Positions 1 through 10,259 of a stretch of 64,000 bases of DNA are shown in pieces. The DNA is from Cenococcum geophilum 1.58. Lineage: Eukaryota > Ascomycota > Dothideomycetes > Gloniales > Gloniaceae. Below the pieces are notes generated by a model. It was not told the DNA's origin and searched no databases. It saw nothing but the letters and a program-made list of their open reading frames with translations. Each line of letters begins with the position of its first letter. The stretch's first letter is position 1. The position numbers and the translations under genes were made by a program. The stretch spans positions 1,178,001 through 1,242,000 of the forward strand of contig KV748196.1 in assembly GCA_001692895.1 (NCBI GenBank), given 5' to 3'.

Positions 1-444
1 TAGGAGAAAGCAGGATCGAGACTTGAGCTGGCTGTTGCTATGGCCGTAGAAGTAGTAATGAACTCCATTAAGGTTTATGCCGGTTTGAAGAAGACGAATA
101 ATGTAGTCCGCTGACTGTCGCGCACTTCCTGCTTCGGTCACATTTGGATTTGTTTTTGAAGGGCAGCGGATCCGAAAATCAGCAAAAGATATAAGAATGA
201 AGTGTTCCAGAGGTTCGACTGAGGTCACTCTATTTTGAGGAGCTTGTTCTAATTTGAGCGTAATACACTGACGTTCATCATTGGAGACGACTGATACGGA
301 TTTGACTAGGCCTTGACGGGATAGTTCGGCGCTATTAGGCAGACGGGGAATATTATAAGACCAGGCTTGGTCGTCTAATTTGATTACCGGCTGAAGCGTT
401 CGCTGGAAAGATCGGAGCCTCTTTACGCTAGATTGGTTCGACAT
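1..444 (-). CDS. RNA-dependent RNA polymerase, N-terminal part (runs off the window)
   Basis: A continuous 148-codon frame reads from the ATG at 444 to base 1 with no stop, and an in-frame TAG lies just upstream of the ATG, so this is the 5' end of a gene cut by the window edge. Around residues 125-145 is a GVHYYFYGHSNSQLKSRSC-type motif, which I recognise from the start of the RdRP domain of eukaryotic cellular RNA-dependent RNA polymerases (QDE-1/SAD-1/Rdp1 family). Such enzymes copy RNA templates into double-stranded RNA for Dicer in quelling or meiotic silencing. The catalytic DbDGD motif would lie far outside the window, so activity and subfamily cannot be judged. The first 120 residues are charged and not distinctive. 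The gene diverges from the + strand gene at 688. Family assignment rests on this one motif and its setting. Confidence 0.72.
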   Translation of the reverse strand, partial: MSNQSSVKRLRSFQRTLQPVIKLDDQAWSYNIPRLPNSAELSRQGLVKSVSVVSNDERQCITLKLEQAPQNRVTSVEPLEHFILISFADFRIRCPSKTNPNVTEAGSARQSADYIIRLLQTGINLNGVHYYFYGHSNSQLKSRSCFLL

Positions 445-687
445 GATGCAGCTCTATTAGTATGAGAGTTGTCTTAGTAGAGGACGGTTTCTTCTTGGCT
501 TTGAGGCCAGCCAAGATTTGAGGGTATGTTGGTAAGATGGCTCAACTCTTTCAGTATCGACCAGAAACGTGGAAATGACGGAGAGAGGGCGGGGCAAGGT
601 TACACAACAGAGAGCGGAGTCTTTTCTAAGCCTTGTCTCAACCTCTCTCTCAGTTAGCAAGGCACCACAACCGCAAAGACTACAAAT
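445..687. promoter_or_regulatory. Divergent intergenic region between the RdRP and P-loop genes
   Basis: This 243-bp gap separates two outward-facing start codons (444 on -, 688 on +), so it must hold both 5' UTRs and promoters. I see pyrimidine-rich stretches but no convincing TATA box. The small minus-strand frame inside it shows no family features and is treated as chance. Confidence 0.5.
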
Positions 688-1308
688 ATGGCCGACACGA
701 AGAACATCTACATTGTAGGAGCCCAGTGTACCGGAAAGACTACGCTAGTGCATGCTTTAAGCAAGTTCTTTGAAACTCAAAAAAACCGCTGTCTTCACGG
801 TGAAGCAACTCCAAAGCCTTATATCATCAACGAAGTTGCTCGAAATGTTCTCCGCGAACACAGATTCACTGCCAGCGATATCACTTCCTCTAAATCTCGA
901 GCTGCCCAGCTTCAAAAGCTCATCCTTGCCGCCCAATGCCAGATAGAAAGGGAAACGCAAAGAAATGGATGGTATATCTCGGATCGCTCTGCACTAGATC
1001 CGATTGTTTATGCTCGGTACTACGTAGGAGAAGACGCTGCAGAAGAGATGATGAAGTCAGAAGAATGGCTGGAGATGTGGGAGTGTATGAAACTCGGGTT
1101 GGTATTTGTTTGCGAGAGTGGAGTTCCATGGCTGTTCGACGATGGGATAAGGGTGATGCCTGATGATGTCTCTGGTTGGGTTAAATTTCATGATTTATTC
1201 TGTAAGATGTTGAATGAGGCAGGGGTAGAATACTACCTTCTTCCTAAGACTATGCTCGGTTTAGAGGAGCGGTTAGCAATGGTTCTGAGCGTCTGGAAAG
1301 AGGGCTAG
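688..1308 (+). CDS. P-loop ATPase/kinase-like protein (AAA_28 / NadR-like fold), 206 aa
   Basis: An intact single-exon frame of 206 residues. Residues 5-19 give a beta strand followed by a Walker A loop, IYIVGAQCTGKTTL. A basic/acidic helical stretch follows, then a GWYISDRSALDPIVYARYY segment (about residues 94-112) resembling the DR-containing lid/substrate region of small nucleotide and nucleoside kinases. This layout matches the AAA_28 / NadR-type P-loop group common in filamentous fungi, which are probably ATP-dependent small-molecule kinases. No signal peptide or membrane segment is visible, so a cytosolic protein is expected. The start is the first ATG in the frame and has the favourable context ATATGGCC. 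The substrate cannot be told from sequence. Its only neighbour relation is divergent transcription from the RdRP gene. Confidence 0.85.
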   Translation: MADTKNIYIVGAQCTGKTTLVHALSKFFETQKNRCLHGEATPKPYIINEVARNVLREHRFTASDITSSKSRAAQLQKLILAAQCQIERETQRNGWYISDRSALDPIVYARYYVGEDAAEEMMKSEEWLEMWECMKLGLVFVCESGVPWLFDDGIRVMPDDVSGWVKFHDLFCKMLNEAGVEYYLLPKTMLGLEERLAMVLSVWKEG

Positions 1309-1596
1309 CTGGACGCTCTGTAATACCAAGTGTTTTAATAGCGATATGGTGGATTAAACAGATCAGAGGGGTACGGGTCTAATACTTGAAATTGACTTAA
1401 TGAATGAAACTTCAATGCAGACAAAGGCGGTGTTAGGCGATATTCAGGAGATAAGACACATTTACAAGCATGCGACCACCTCAAAGCGCAGGCTGCGTTT
1501 TTTCGTCCGTAAAAATCGATTCTTAGATTAAAACCGCTTTCGGCATACTCTATAGCGTAGGCCAGCATCTTTGCTCCAGTTTTAAATCCAAACAGC

Positions 1597-4105
1597 CTAT
1601 CCGTCCAATCCATCGTCTCCCAAATCCTCCACACTCAGAGCCCCTATACTCCCTTCTAGCCCCGTGTCATCGTCTCTCAGTGAGGCTTTCTTCCCTTTCG
1701 TCGAACCCTTTCCTTTTCCTTTCCCTTTCTTGCCCCCTTCGACTGTAAGCGGCGCCTCCTTTACCCACCGCGAGATTGCCTCCGCACGCTCTGTAGAGAT
1801 GGGATACTCCTTGCCGTCTTCTTGCGCCCAGCGCTTCGGGGCCGGAGCAGGGTTCGTCGGCGTCATGGTGCTGGACGTAGCACTAACACCGTTAGTGGTA
1901 GTACCAGCAGCACGATTCAACTTCGCATCAGCCTCCTCGTCTTCTCTGGCTCGCCTTTCCCTCGCACGCACCGCACGTTGGAAGGATTCTTCATCCACAA
2001 CGCGCTCGTCGGCTAATGCTTCAAGGATCGCTTCGTGTTTCTGGCGCTCACGCTTCTGGGCTTCGGTTTCTGGCTTCGCCGCACTTGGGGCGCTTCCCGC
2101 ACCCATCTTCGAGAGCTCGTTGCTGGGATGCGATGATGAGGAGTTACCATGGCCCGGTAAAGGAGCAGGGCGGCAGAGCGTCTCCCAGCTCTGCTGCAGC
2201 TGGATCCAGTTTCCTGCACGGCGGAGCACCTCAATCCAGTCAGCGCGGGCAGGGCTGCGCGCGGCAAGAAATATCGGGTAACCGTCGCAAACACGGGCGA
2301 GGCGAGCAGCGTTGTGGGCATGGCGTAGGAGTTCCTTGGATGGAGTTTGAAGAAGGGCATGGCAAAGGAGGAGAGAGTGCAGCGCGTCAGTGAGTAAAGG
2401 ATGGTAGGTAATTGCTTCGTGTGAATCTGCAAATGCAGATGCAGCCGCCGAAGCAGCAGATTGTTGGATAGAGGATGGAATTGAAGAGGTAAAGGATGCG
2501 CCATTTGAGTTGGGATAAGGAGGTAGGGAGGCGGGAGGGGTGGAGGAAAAGAGCTGGGAGACTTGGTAGATCTCCGGTGGAGGAAGTTGAGGCCAGTTGG
2601 AACGATCAGAGTAGTTAGGACTAGGTTTGCGGTGAGGTACTAGGGCGTCAGAGGCAGGGGAGGAGGGGCTAGATGGTGAGTCGAGGAGTCGAGGGGTGCC
2701 AGAGCTTTTGGCTGGCTTGTTGTTATAACCATTGGCTGCGCTGTTTACGCAGCGGAGAAACTCTTCTGCGATTTCGGAGGCTAGTCCAGGGGTGTAGTCA
2801 AATTGAGAAAGGAATGCGATATAGTCTCGGAGTGCGCGCTTGGCGTTGGTTTTGACGGCTTTTCGGGCTTCAAGCCGGCGACGATGGGCTTCCTTTTCTG
2901 CTGCATTGAGAGGGGGTGGTTCGTCCCCTTCCGGATTTAAAGACCTGTTCATGTTCTGATTTGCCTGTTCAGCTTCTTTTAAGCCGTCTAAAGCAGCATC
3001 AACGTGTTGGCAGGCGATTGTAAAGTAGACCCCAGCACGATGAAAGAGAAGCTGTGTTTCTAATGAATTCGGTTGATCTTCCTCTTCAACTTTCATTTCT
3101 GATCTCCAATCTCTACCATATTGTTCTTTTATGGTCCGCGCGAGAACCAGCTGATCCTTGCCCGCTCTATGCTGAGCTATCATGAATCGACAAATTGCAA
3201 GGCCCTCTGTTAAATCCCGTGCTGCATTAGTATAATCCTCTTTAAATATTCTCGTCAACGCGCGAGTTCTTAAAGGTGATCCGTCATTCGGTCTTTCTGC
3301 TATTATTTCGTTTAAAACATCTAACGGCGTGCATTGGGCCATCATTCGGGAAGGTATTTTCTCGTGAAAAAAATGGACATATTTTGCATCGATATCCGTT
3401 GCGCTCCGTTGCAATACTAGCTGAGCAACGTCTTCTAATGTCGAGGTGGACTGCATCGTTGCTACGCTAGCCGCAATTTCATCTAGGTGGTATGCCTGGG
3501 ATAACTTCTGCGTCGCCAGTTCTCGCATTCGGTGTTTCCTCTCCCGACTCAGCTTCGCACTTCCACCTCCTCCCCCATATCCAATGCCTAAAGCCGCCGC
3601 GCCCCCTAGCATTCCATTCCCAGCATTTAGGGAGCTGCTTAAGGCGGAAGATGTCAGGCCGCTAGTGGCGCGTACTGCAAGATTTGTGGCCTCATCGACA
3701 GCCCTGCGGATTTTCACAAGATCGTAGAAAACAGCCGGGTCAATTGGATGAGGGCGTGGCGAGAAGTAATTGCTGTGCGCAAGAGACTCAAGAACTTCTG
3801 GGGGTAGCTGTAGCCATGGGCCATGGAAGGAGGATATGTAACGCCAGTGCCTTGAAGAGAATAAGTTAGTATAAACGGTTAGAACCATGGAGTATGACGC
3901 TAGTAATATAAGGACATGCCTCCACTTTTACCTACTTATTGCGGCATATGATTAATGCTGATGTCGACGGCTCAGGAGTTTTGGTTTTAATCGATGAAGG
4001 GGTGGGTGAAGCGTTCGTTCGCGGTGGCGGGATGGGAGAAGTGATGCCATTGCCATTGGTGCTCGCAGCGACATCGATTTGCTGGCTTTTCTTCTTCCTA
4101 GCCAT
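1597..4105 (-). CDS. TPR-type conserved fungal protein, two exons, 807 aa
   Basis: I join exon 1 (4105-3936) and exon 2 (3850-1597) across an 85-nt intron (3851-3935) with a GTAGGT donor, a TACTAAC branch point about 15 nt before the end and a TTCAAG acceptor. The joined length, 2424 nt, is exactly divisible by three. The start ATG is in context GCAATGG. Residues 1-57 are a Lys-rich start (MARKKKSQQ) followed by a Pro/Ser/Thr linker. The middle has alternating Ala/Leu-rich helices (LRTRALTRIFKEDYTNAARD, HRAGVYFTIACQHVDAALDG) typical of TPR repeats. The C-terminus is rich in Lys/Arg/Glu with a KKGKGKGKG run and an acidic tail. There is no signal peptide or membrane segment. I know such large TPR-like proteins as conserved in ascomycetes but without a firm function. 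The frame continuing upstream of 3850 without the splice is an intron artefact. Confidence 0.82.
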
Positions 4106-5258
4106 TGCGAAGGAATTTGAGAAGAGGCCCAAGAAAACGATAAGCGTTCGCTGGTGGTTACATTTCGTCGATAAATTTCGACAAGAAGGTCGAGGGGGAC
4201 GTCAAGCCAACCTTGGCACGGAGCATGTTCCACAATTTCCGCTCCTTCCAGATCGCTCACACTTCACTTGATGTATCGATACAACAAAATCCGCTTTGAC
4301 CACAGACTATACTTTACGGCAGGATGAGAAATCCTACATCAATCTTTCTTCTTTTGTCTTCGCATTTCATCTCAACCCTCCCTGGGATGATACGATTCCG
4401 AGATATTCGCTAAAAATTTCGCCTTTTGCGTAGCGCAAGGCATTTGTGCCTATCTTTCTCGCAGTTTTCCTTAACAATTATATCATTCGTCATGTATAAT
4501 GCCAGCATAATTGGCTCACGCCTTTGCCATCTAAGGCTGGCCTTTCAGAGCAAACATTCATGGTTGATAGAGGCGTGGATGGAGAGGACAGACCTTCACG
4601 TCAGGAATAACCGAGGTTCTGCGGTAAGATGCTATTCATTACTTGAATCTCCCTATCAATCTCTATCTTAACCTAACCATCAAATACCTGAGCGATCTTT
4701 GGCCCATTCTTGCGATAATGCCATTCCCCACAAGCCGAAAGCATTTATTGGTGAGACTATCCTGGCGGGGGAGGCTGTGCTTCTTGCCGCATACACTGCC
4801 TTGTTAGGAACCAAACAACGAAGAGAAACCGGGGGAACTGTAACAGAGGCTGAGCGACTCAGCATTCTAGCCTTCTTCGCTATTGATGGGACGGGATTAT
4901 GTGCTTAGACGCATTAGTGGCAGCAAATAGCAGCCCTCGAAAGGAGCCGCTTCGTGTCAGCCCCCAAGCAAAGCGCTCGCTGGCACACTCGAAGCATATC
5001 CCCGCAGCTTGCGAATATCCCTGATGACGCTATTGTCCTCATGTTGTCCTTAATGTCAAAAATCTGTTTTTAACACAGCGATTTCTTTCACTAAAATTCC
5101 GGTACTCTCGTTTGAATATTGCCATGTTGCACTCACGCATACTGGTAATGTTTTCTTGACTCTTAGCTGCTTGCAGCTGCACCGCCAGATCACCAGCCTT
5201 GCAACGCGCGTGTTGCTTGTGCCACCTTTAGCTTTTTCCACGCACATTCTCTCTCCAC
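4106..5258. other. Intergenic region without a recognisable gene
   Basis: This region lies between the start of the TPR gene (-) and the kinase-like gene (+), so it contains both upstream regions. Short open frames occur on both strands (for example 4699-4908 +), but none has a recognisable motif, a supported splice structure or clear coding character. Pyrimidine-rich tracts around 5200-5258 are compatible with a 5' UTR or promoter for the + strand locus. Confidence 0.5.
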
Positions 5259-6938
5259 ATGGAAACCAGCAAGAATAGAGGAGAACATATCCCCGAGCTT
5301 GTCGTGCAGCCCCCAGACGAGGTTTTCACAGCGCCAGACCAAGTTCCTGAAGGCACCCGCCAACGAGCGCTCTCGTCCGCCTCGAATCAATCGACCTCGA
5401 CTTATTACACTGCATACGAATCACCAGTAAGTATGGGCTCAACACAACGGTTACCCAAACGCATTCTCACGGATGATAGCCTTTGAGCCCAACACCTATC
5501 AGAACACAAGGGCTGCTTCTTGCGACCGGTGAGGCTCGTAGCCAACGATAAATATATAATTCCAATTCAATGCTAAAAGAACTAGGCTCTATAGAGGATT
5601 CCCCCATCTACCTATCGCCTAAAACCTATTTGGCAACTTTTAGGAAGTTTCCGACCTCCAATACTATCCTTCAAATAGCGACGGCAGAAACACCGTGCAT
5701 CACTGCAGCTGAGCAAGTTTCTGGTGGTCCTGTCCCATACATCAATATTCTGCTGCCCACCCCCTCCATGAACGGGACACTTTTGAGTCCAGTTACAATG
5801 GAAAATGCCTCCGCATCCCTTCCCGAGACAGAATACGAACAACATGTGCGAAACCATGGCTTGAATTTCCGCGATGGCCAGTTTGTCCCAAGCTGGTCAC
5901 GAAAGGGCATACACACATTCTTTCAAAGCAGGTCAGAGGAGAATGCTTTTCTTGTTTATAAGTGGCATTTGGGGGATGGGGCGCATGGGTCGGTATCGGC
6001 TGTAGAGTGTCCCTCAAGGAGCGGTGAGCCCGTGCTGGTCGTCCGGAAATATATTTATGGTAGGACAGGCCACCAACTACAAGCCTTCATGGAAGTTAAG
6101 AACAGCTCTCCATTTAAACACAAACACTTGATCCAATTTGTTGGGACTTATGCCGCCAGAGACACTCAGAACCTAGCCTTGTTGCAATACCCGACAAGGA
6201 GTCGTATGATTTCAAGCCTTACCGTTCATGCCTAGAGAACTTCTTCAAGTACCTAGCGAATGCCATAGCATACGTTCACCGAGAAGGCCCTGTCAAACAT
6301 ATGGACATCAAGCCTGACAATATCGTTGTGAAACAGAGCAAGGAACCTCCTGTAAGTCTTTTTTAGTTTGTTCAATCTTTGGAAACAATTTTATCTGCTA
6401 ACCACTAGGCTAGTTTTTTTCTGTCGTAGTCTGCGACTTTGGCCTTGCCAGAAGAATCCAGTCACAAGGTCATTCTCACAGTGACGGCTCAACGGGTTTC
6501 ACCAGAGAATATGCTGCTCCTGAGCTTACGCCCGATCTAAACTTACTGCAGACCCAAAGTCACACTAGACGCACAGACATATTCTCTCTTGGCTGCGTCT
6601 TCGCAGAAATGGCCACAGTTGCGACTTCTAATTACACTTTGGAGATGTTCAAGAAATATCGGAGAGATCAGGATTTAGGGGACCTCAAAGATCACAGTGA
6701 TTACTCCGAGTTCTCCCATAACCTACCAAGAGTCAACGCGTGGCTGACCAATCTGGAGAACACATGGTCCTCGAACCTTCCGAATTTAGACTCCTGGGAG
6801 CAAAAGTTAGATTTAACACAACGCATGTTGAAGGAAACGCCACGCGAACGACCAACATCTCAGGCACTCGTTGAAGAACTGGATGCAGAAACTGCTGTTC
6901 CGAGGGTTTCTACGATTGCAACAACTTCTGGAGTTTAG
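5259..6938 (+). pseudogene. Serine/threonine protein kinase-like gene, apparently frameshifted
   Basis: Kinase motifs appear in the right order: glycine loop LGDGAHGSVSAVE (about 5970-6005), VVRK lysine, a helix-C glutamate in FMEVK, catalytic loop HMDIKPDN (about 6297-6330, Met replacing the usual Arg of HRD), CDFGLARR (about 6430) and EYAAPEL. A 62-nt intron (6352-6413; GTAAGT donor, CTAAC branch point, CTAG acceptor) joins the catalytic loop to the DFG segment in frame. Near 6190-6198, however, the frame changes: the part upstream ends LALLQYP and the downstream part resumes at DKESYDF one frame away, with no plausible intron. That suggests a small deletion. The N-terminal portion (5259-5486) also stops before the main frame; a GTAAGT at 5428 hints at an intron whose acceptor I could not place in phase. 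Either a decaying gene or assembly errors would explain this. Stop at 6936-6938. Confidence 0.65.
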
Positions 6939-8054
6939 CGTCTTAATGTCCCTTTCATGAATTGTTCCTCCAGGCTCGGCCAACTCCGTTATATCTCATC
7001 GACAACCAGTGTTTTAGACCCAGTTAGAGAGTCGAATAACTGAACAACCGTGCCACTTTATGCAATCGGGACATGGATCAATGGACAACGTCAGGTCGCA
7101 TCTCCTGATTAAATGTTGCCTAACTCCTTTGGGAATGCTCGTGGGATCGTCAGTGTCGCCAGGCCTTCGAAACCCGAACGCCGACGAACACTTCCTCACG
7201 GGGCATGTTTTCCGCTCAAGGAAAACCGGGCTTGCGTTTCGTGTAAAAAAAGGGAAAAAAAGGTCTTAGTAGGGTCATTTGGGAAATTATGATAAATGGG
7301 CGCGTCCCTTCCATCATCTCGGATATGACTTGTGTACCGCGAGCTCTTTTTTCAATGCATCGCCTCTATTTCCTTTCCCATCCCTTCCTTACTACACCGT
7401 TCTTTATGGACAGCCGTAGCAAGGCAGCTGTCGGCCTGGTGTCAATCACTACACACAATATCAAGCTTAGATCAGGGGGTCTTGATCCACCCAATTCGTG
7501 TATTTAATGAGGCTCTGGAACCTCTTTCAATAGACCAGAGTTCTCATCCTTGACCGTCCTGTTTGACAGCAGCCATCTCATTATTTCAGTCATATTCTTG
7601 TAAACTGACTACGGCGCCCTCTTCGGAAGCGCAAAGAAACGCCCGTTGACGGGAATGAGATGTGTTTGATAACTGGTATGATACGTATCCTTCCAAACTG
7701 TACTTAAAACCCCTATAAATGGTTCTTATGGCTAGAGTCCTAGGCTTCTAGTAGGATCGTAGCGCTACGATATATTAGATGATCCTTGCACTACTGAAAC
7801 ACGTCAATTGAGTACATTTCCTCTTTGCTCATAGCGGTATCTAGAGATTCTGGGCAACTATCGACCTCGTATAAGCCGGAACATTAATTGCGCTACGGGG
7901 GGGTACAGAAGGCGTGATGTTGTGAGGGTTTGTAGTCCAACTCCGTCCTTGCCTACCGCGCTCCATCCTTTCATTTTTCGTCAGAAGTCTTGAACCTTTT
8001 CTCTCCCTCAACCCGAGCTGCCAAATCTACTGCCGGTCTCTCTCAGCCAACGTG
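6939..8054. other. Intergenic region, nothing recognisable
   Basis: I find no supported gene, RNA or repeat here. Several short frames on both strands lack family features. A poly-A-rich patch near 7245-7262 and a G run near 7900 are the only compositional oddities. Confidence 0.5.
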
Positions 8055-9236
8055 ATGGGTCAAGATGGACTTAGCTGGATACAGGGTAACTTCAATCTGG
8101 GGTCTCGTTGGGCAAAGGAGCCAAATTGCGATCATCGAATTTCTTACTCTCCAGAATTTGGCCTGAGGTAGGGATGCACGCTGCGAGGTCCATTTTCATA
8201 TTCAGGGAGCATTCAACAAACTTTATAAAGCGGACACCGATAGTGGCACGGCTTTGGTGCGTGTGTCTCTATCTGTCGACTCTCGTCATATGAACGAGGT
8301 TACAACTATCGAACTTGTTCGCCAAGAAACAGAGACGCCGGTCCCGAGATCATTGCATCTGATGAGCCGGATCATAGTGACCCTGGTTTGGAATGGATGC
8401 TTGTGGAGCTGATGCCCGGCCAACCTTTACGCAAGAGGTGGAAGAAATTTCCCATGCGCGCCAAGGAGAATTTGATCAAGCAACTTGTGGGTTACTAGGT
8501 CGAATTGTTGCAGGGAAATTTAAAGGGATCGGGAACATGTATAAAACTTAAAAGGAAGAGGTTGAACCTATAGATAAGTTGAAGACAGGCTCCGGCTCGA
8601 GCGACACACCAAAGTTGGCCAGCTGCGACGAAGTGCCGTCCGCTTTGGAGTGATCGTATTACACCTAACGTTTCTCGAATGCTAAGTCGAAATAGCCCCC
8701 ACTGGCTTCATGCTCGGCTGACATTTATTCTCAATGACTAGGATTCCATCCTGAAAAGTTCCAACAGTTGGGATGAAGTTGAGGGCGCGGAGATGCGAAG
8801 AGTATTGCTTGAAGGTTGCTCTAAATCCTACCTCACATCTTTCCACCCGGAGAAAATGAATCCACTATCCTTTCCCACAAGGGTTTGTCAATGTAGCATA
8901 TATTGGTTGACGAAGCGGGCAGGATTACTGCTGTTATTGATTAGGAATGTCTCCGTGCTACTATTGTGGTGAGCCTGCTAGATTCAGGCACTACTTGAAG
9001 GGCGCAATCGAGATGACCTTGTACGGAGGATTACGCTGCAGATTGACTGGATGATGAGGATGAAGACGAAGCTGCGCCAGATACTCTCGAGAATGAGGGT
9101 ATTGATAGCTATTATTGGGAGTACTTGTTGGAGTACAAACAGACAATTATAGCACCTGTTGTTAACTGAGATGGGATAACGGCAGCCGGGCTGCGTAGAA
9201 GAGCTGCAGCAGAGTGCATCGAAGGCCAACTCTGAG
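8055..9236 (+). pseudogene. Aminoglycoside phosphotransferase (APH)-like gene remnant
   Basis: The start reads MGQDGLSWIQGNFNLGSRW, typical of the large fungal APH/choline-kinase-fold family. It is followed in shifted frames by GAFNKLYKADTDSGTALVRV (nucleotide-binding loop and strand), EVTTIELVRQETETPVPEII, WMLVELMPGQPLRKRWKKF and, near 8900, ILVDEAGRITAVID. In the family the last of these is followed by Trp-Glu; here a TAG at 8942-8944 takes the Trp position, a TGG to TAG change of the RIP type. Several frameshifts and stops separate the blocks, and no single frame exceeds a fragment, so the gene cannot make the full protein. Family members are ATP-dependent phosphotransferases of mostly unknown substrate in fungi. 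The region from about 9040 to 9236 keeps an acidic C-terminal segment. Confidence 0.72.
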
Positions 9237-9391
9237 CATTCAGCCGATCTTTCCGATAATGGCTTCTATTTCAAGCTAATTTAGGAATGATCGAATGGAT
9301 ATAATAGTATAGAGACCTGGAGCTTGAGCAAACAGATACTCGAGTAAATCAAGCATTTCCGTAAATGTTATGATTAAGTTGTGTATCTGAA

Positions 9392-9574
9392 GCCTAATAA
9401 ACTACGGAAGAGATCCAAAGCTTCGGCACACTCCCAATTCTACAAGCCCATGGCCTAATAAACTACGGAAGAGATCCAAAGCTTCGGCACACTCCCAATT
9501 CTACAAGCCCATGGCCTAATAAACTACGGAAGAGATCCAAAGCTTCGGCACACTCCCAATTCTACAAGCCCATG
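9392..9574. repeat. Three perfect tandem copies of a 61-bp unit
   Basis: The unit starting GCCTAATAAACTACGG repeats at 9392, 9453 and 9514 and ends at 9574. I see no difference between the three copies. It lies just downstream of the APH remnant. The unit has no obvious promoter or structural motif. Perfect identity suggests a recent duplication or an assembly artefact. Confidence 0.95.
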
Positions 9575-10259
9575 CAATGTAGTCTGGTCTAGGATCATAT
9601 TGCATTTGTGCGAACATGGGTCTCGAATGCTCTCTTCAAACCCTCAATACATGAATGGCTGAACTGTCCTCGATGCTCGCCATTTTCTCTTGGGCTCATC
9701 ATATCCAAGACATATGGATATACCAAGGGGTATGTTAATTATGACGTCTTCATAAATTGATATTACAAATACGGGTGGGATGATTGCTTGGATAGTGAGA
9801 GGTTCTTGGTGTTGAGGGGCTTGCAGCATTACTGTCACGGGATCGCTGGATGGCCTGCAATGCGCCATTCGAATTTCGACCGAGGGGACGGATTTCACGG
9901 AGGCAGATATGAACACTTTGGTACAATTTCAATTGGTTTCAGAAGAAGTCTTGTTCTTCTAGCCATGGCTTCGTTTTTCACGGGCCTCATTTAATTCTGT
10001 CTGTCCCGAGACACTCGTTCCCGTCGCGTCCTCCATTCCAGCACATTCCGTTCAACATTCATTAACATCTGTCAGCCACGAAGCCGTTTCGTAGCCTATC
10101 CTACGCTCATCCTGCGCTGGAAACCAAAAACGCCGCCCGGGAGGTGGTGTTTATCCAACGGCCTCAAAATGCATGTCGAAAACATAACGCCTGTCTCATG
10201 ATACAAATAAAAGTTAAGCTTTGAAATATTTTGTACATCGTCAACGAGCATCATTGATG
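9575..10259. other. Intergenic region, nothing recognisable
   Basis: The only open frames are short and overlap each other on opposite strands (9644-9994), without motifs. The last few hundred bases are the 3' flank of the minus-strand gene that ends at 10260. Confidence 0.5.

Noticed and set aside
1664-2281. 205-codon + strand frame
   Set aside because: Lies entirely antisense to the strongly supported TPR-type gene; it is a codon-bias shadow.
4699-4908. 69-codon + strand frame between the TPR and kinase loci
   Set aside because: No family motif, no splice partners, and an overlapping opposite frame of similar length.
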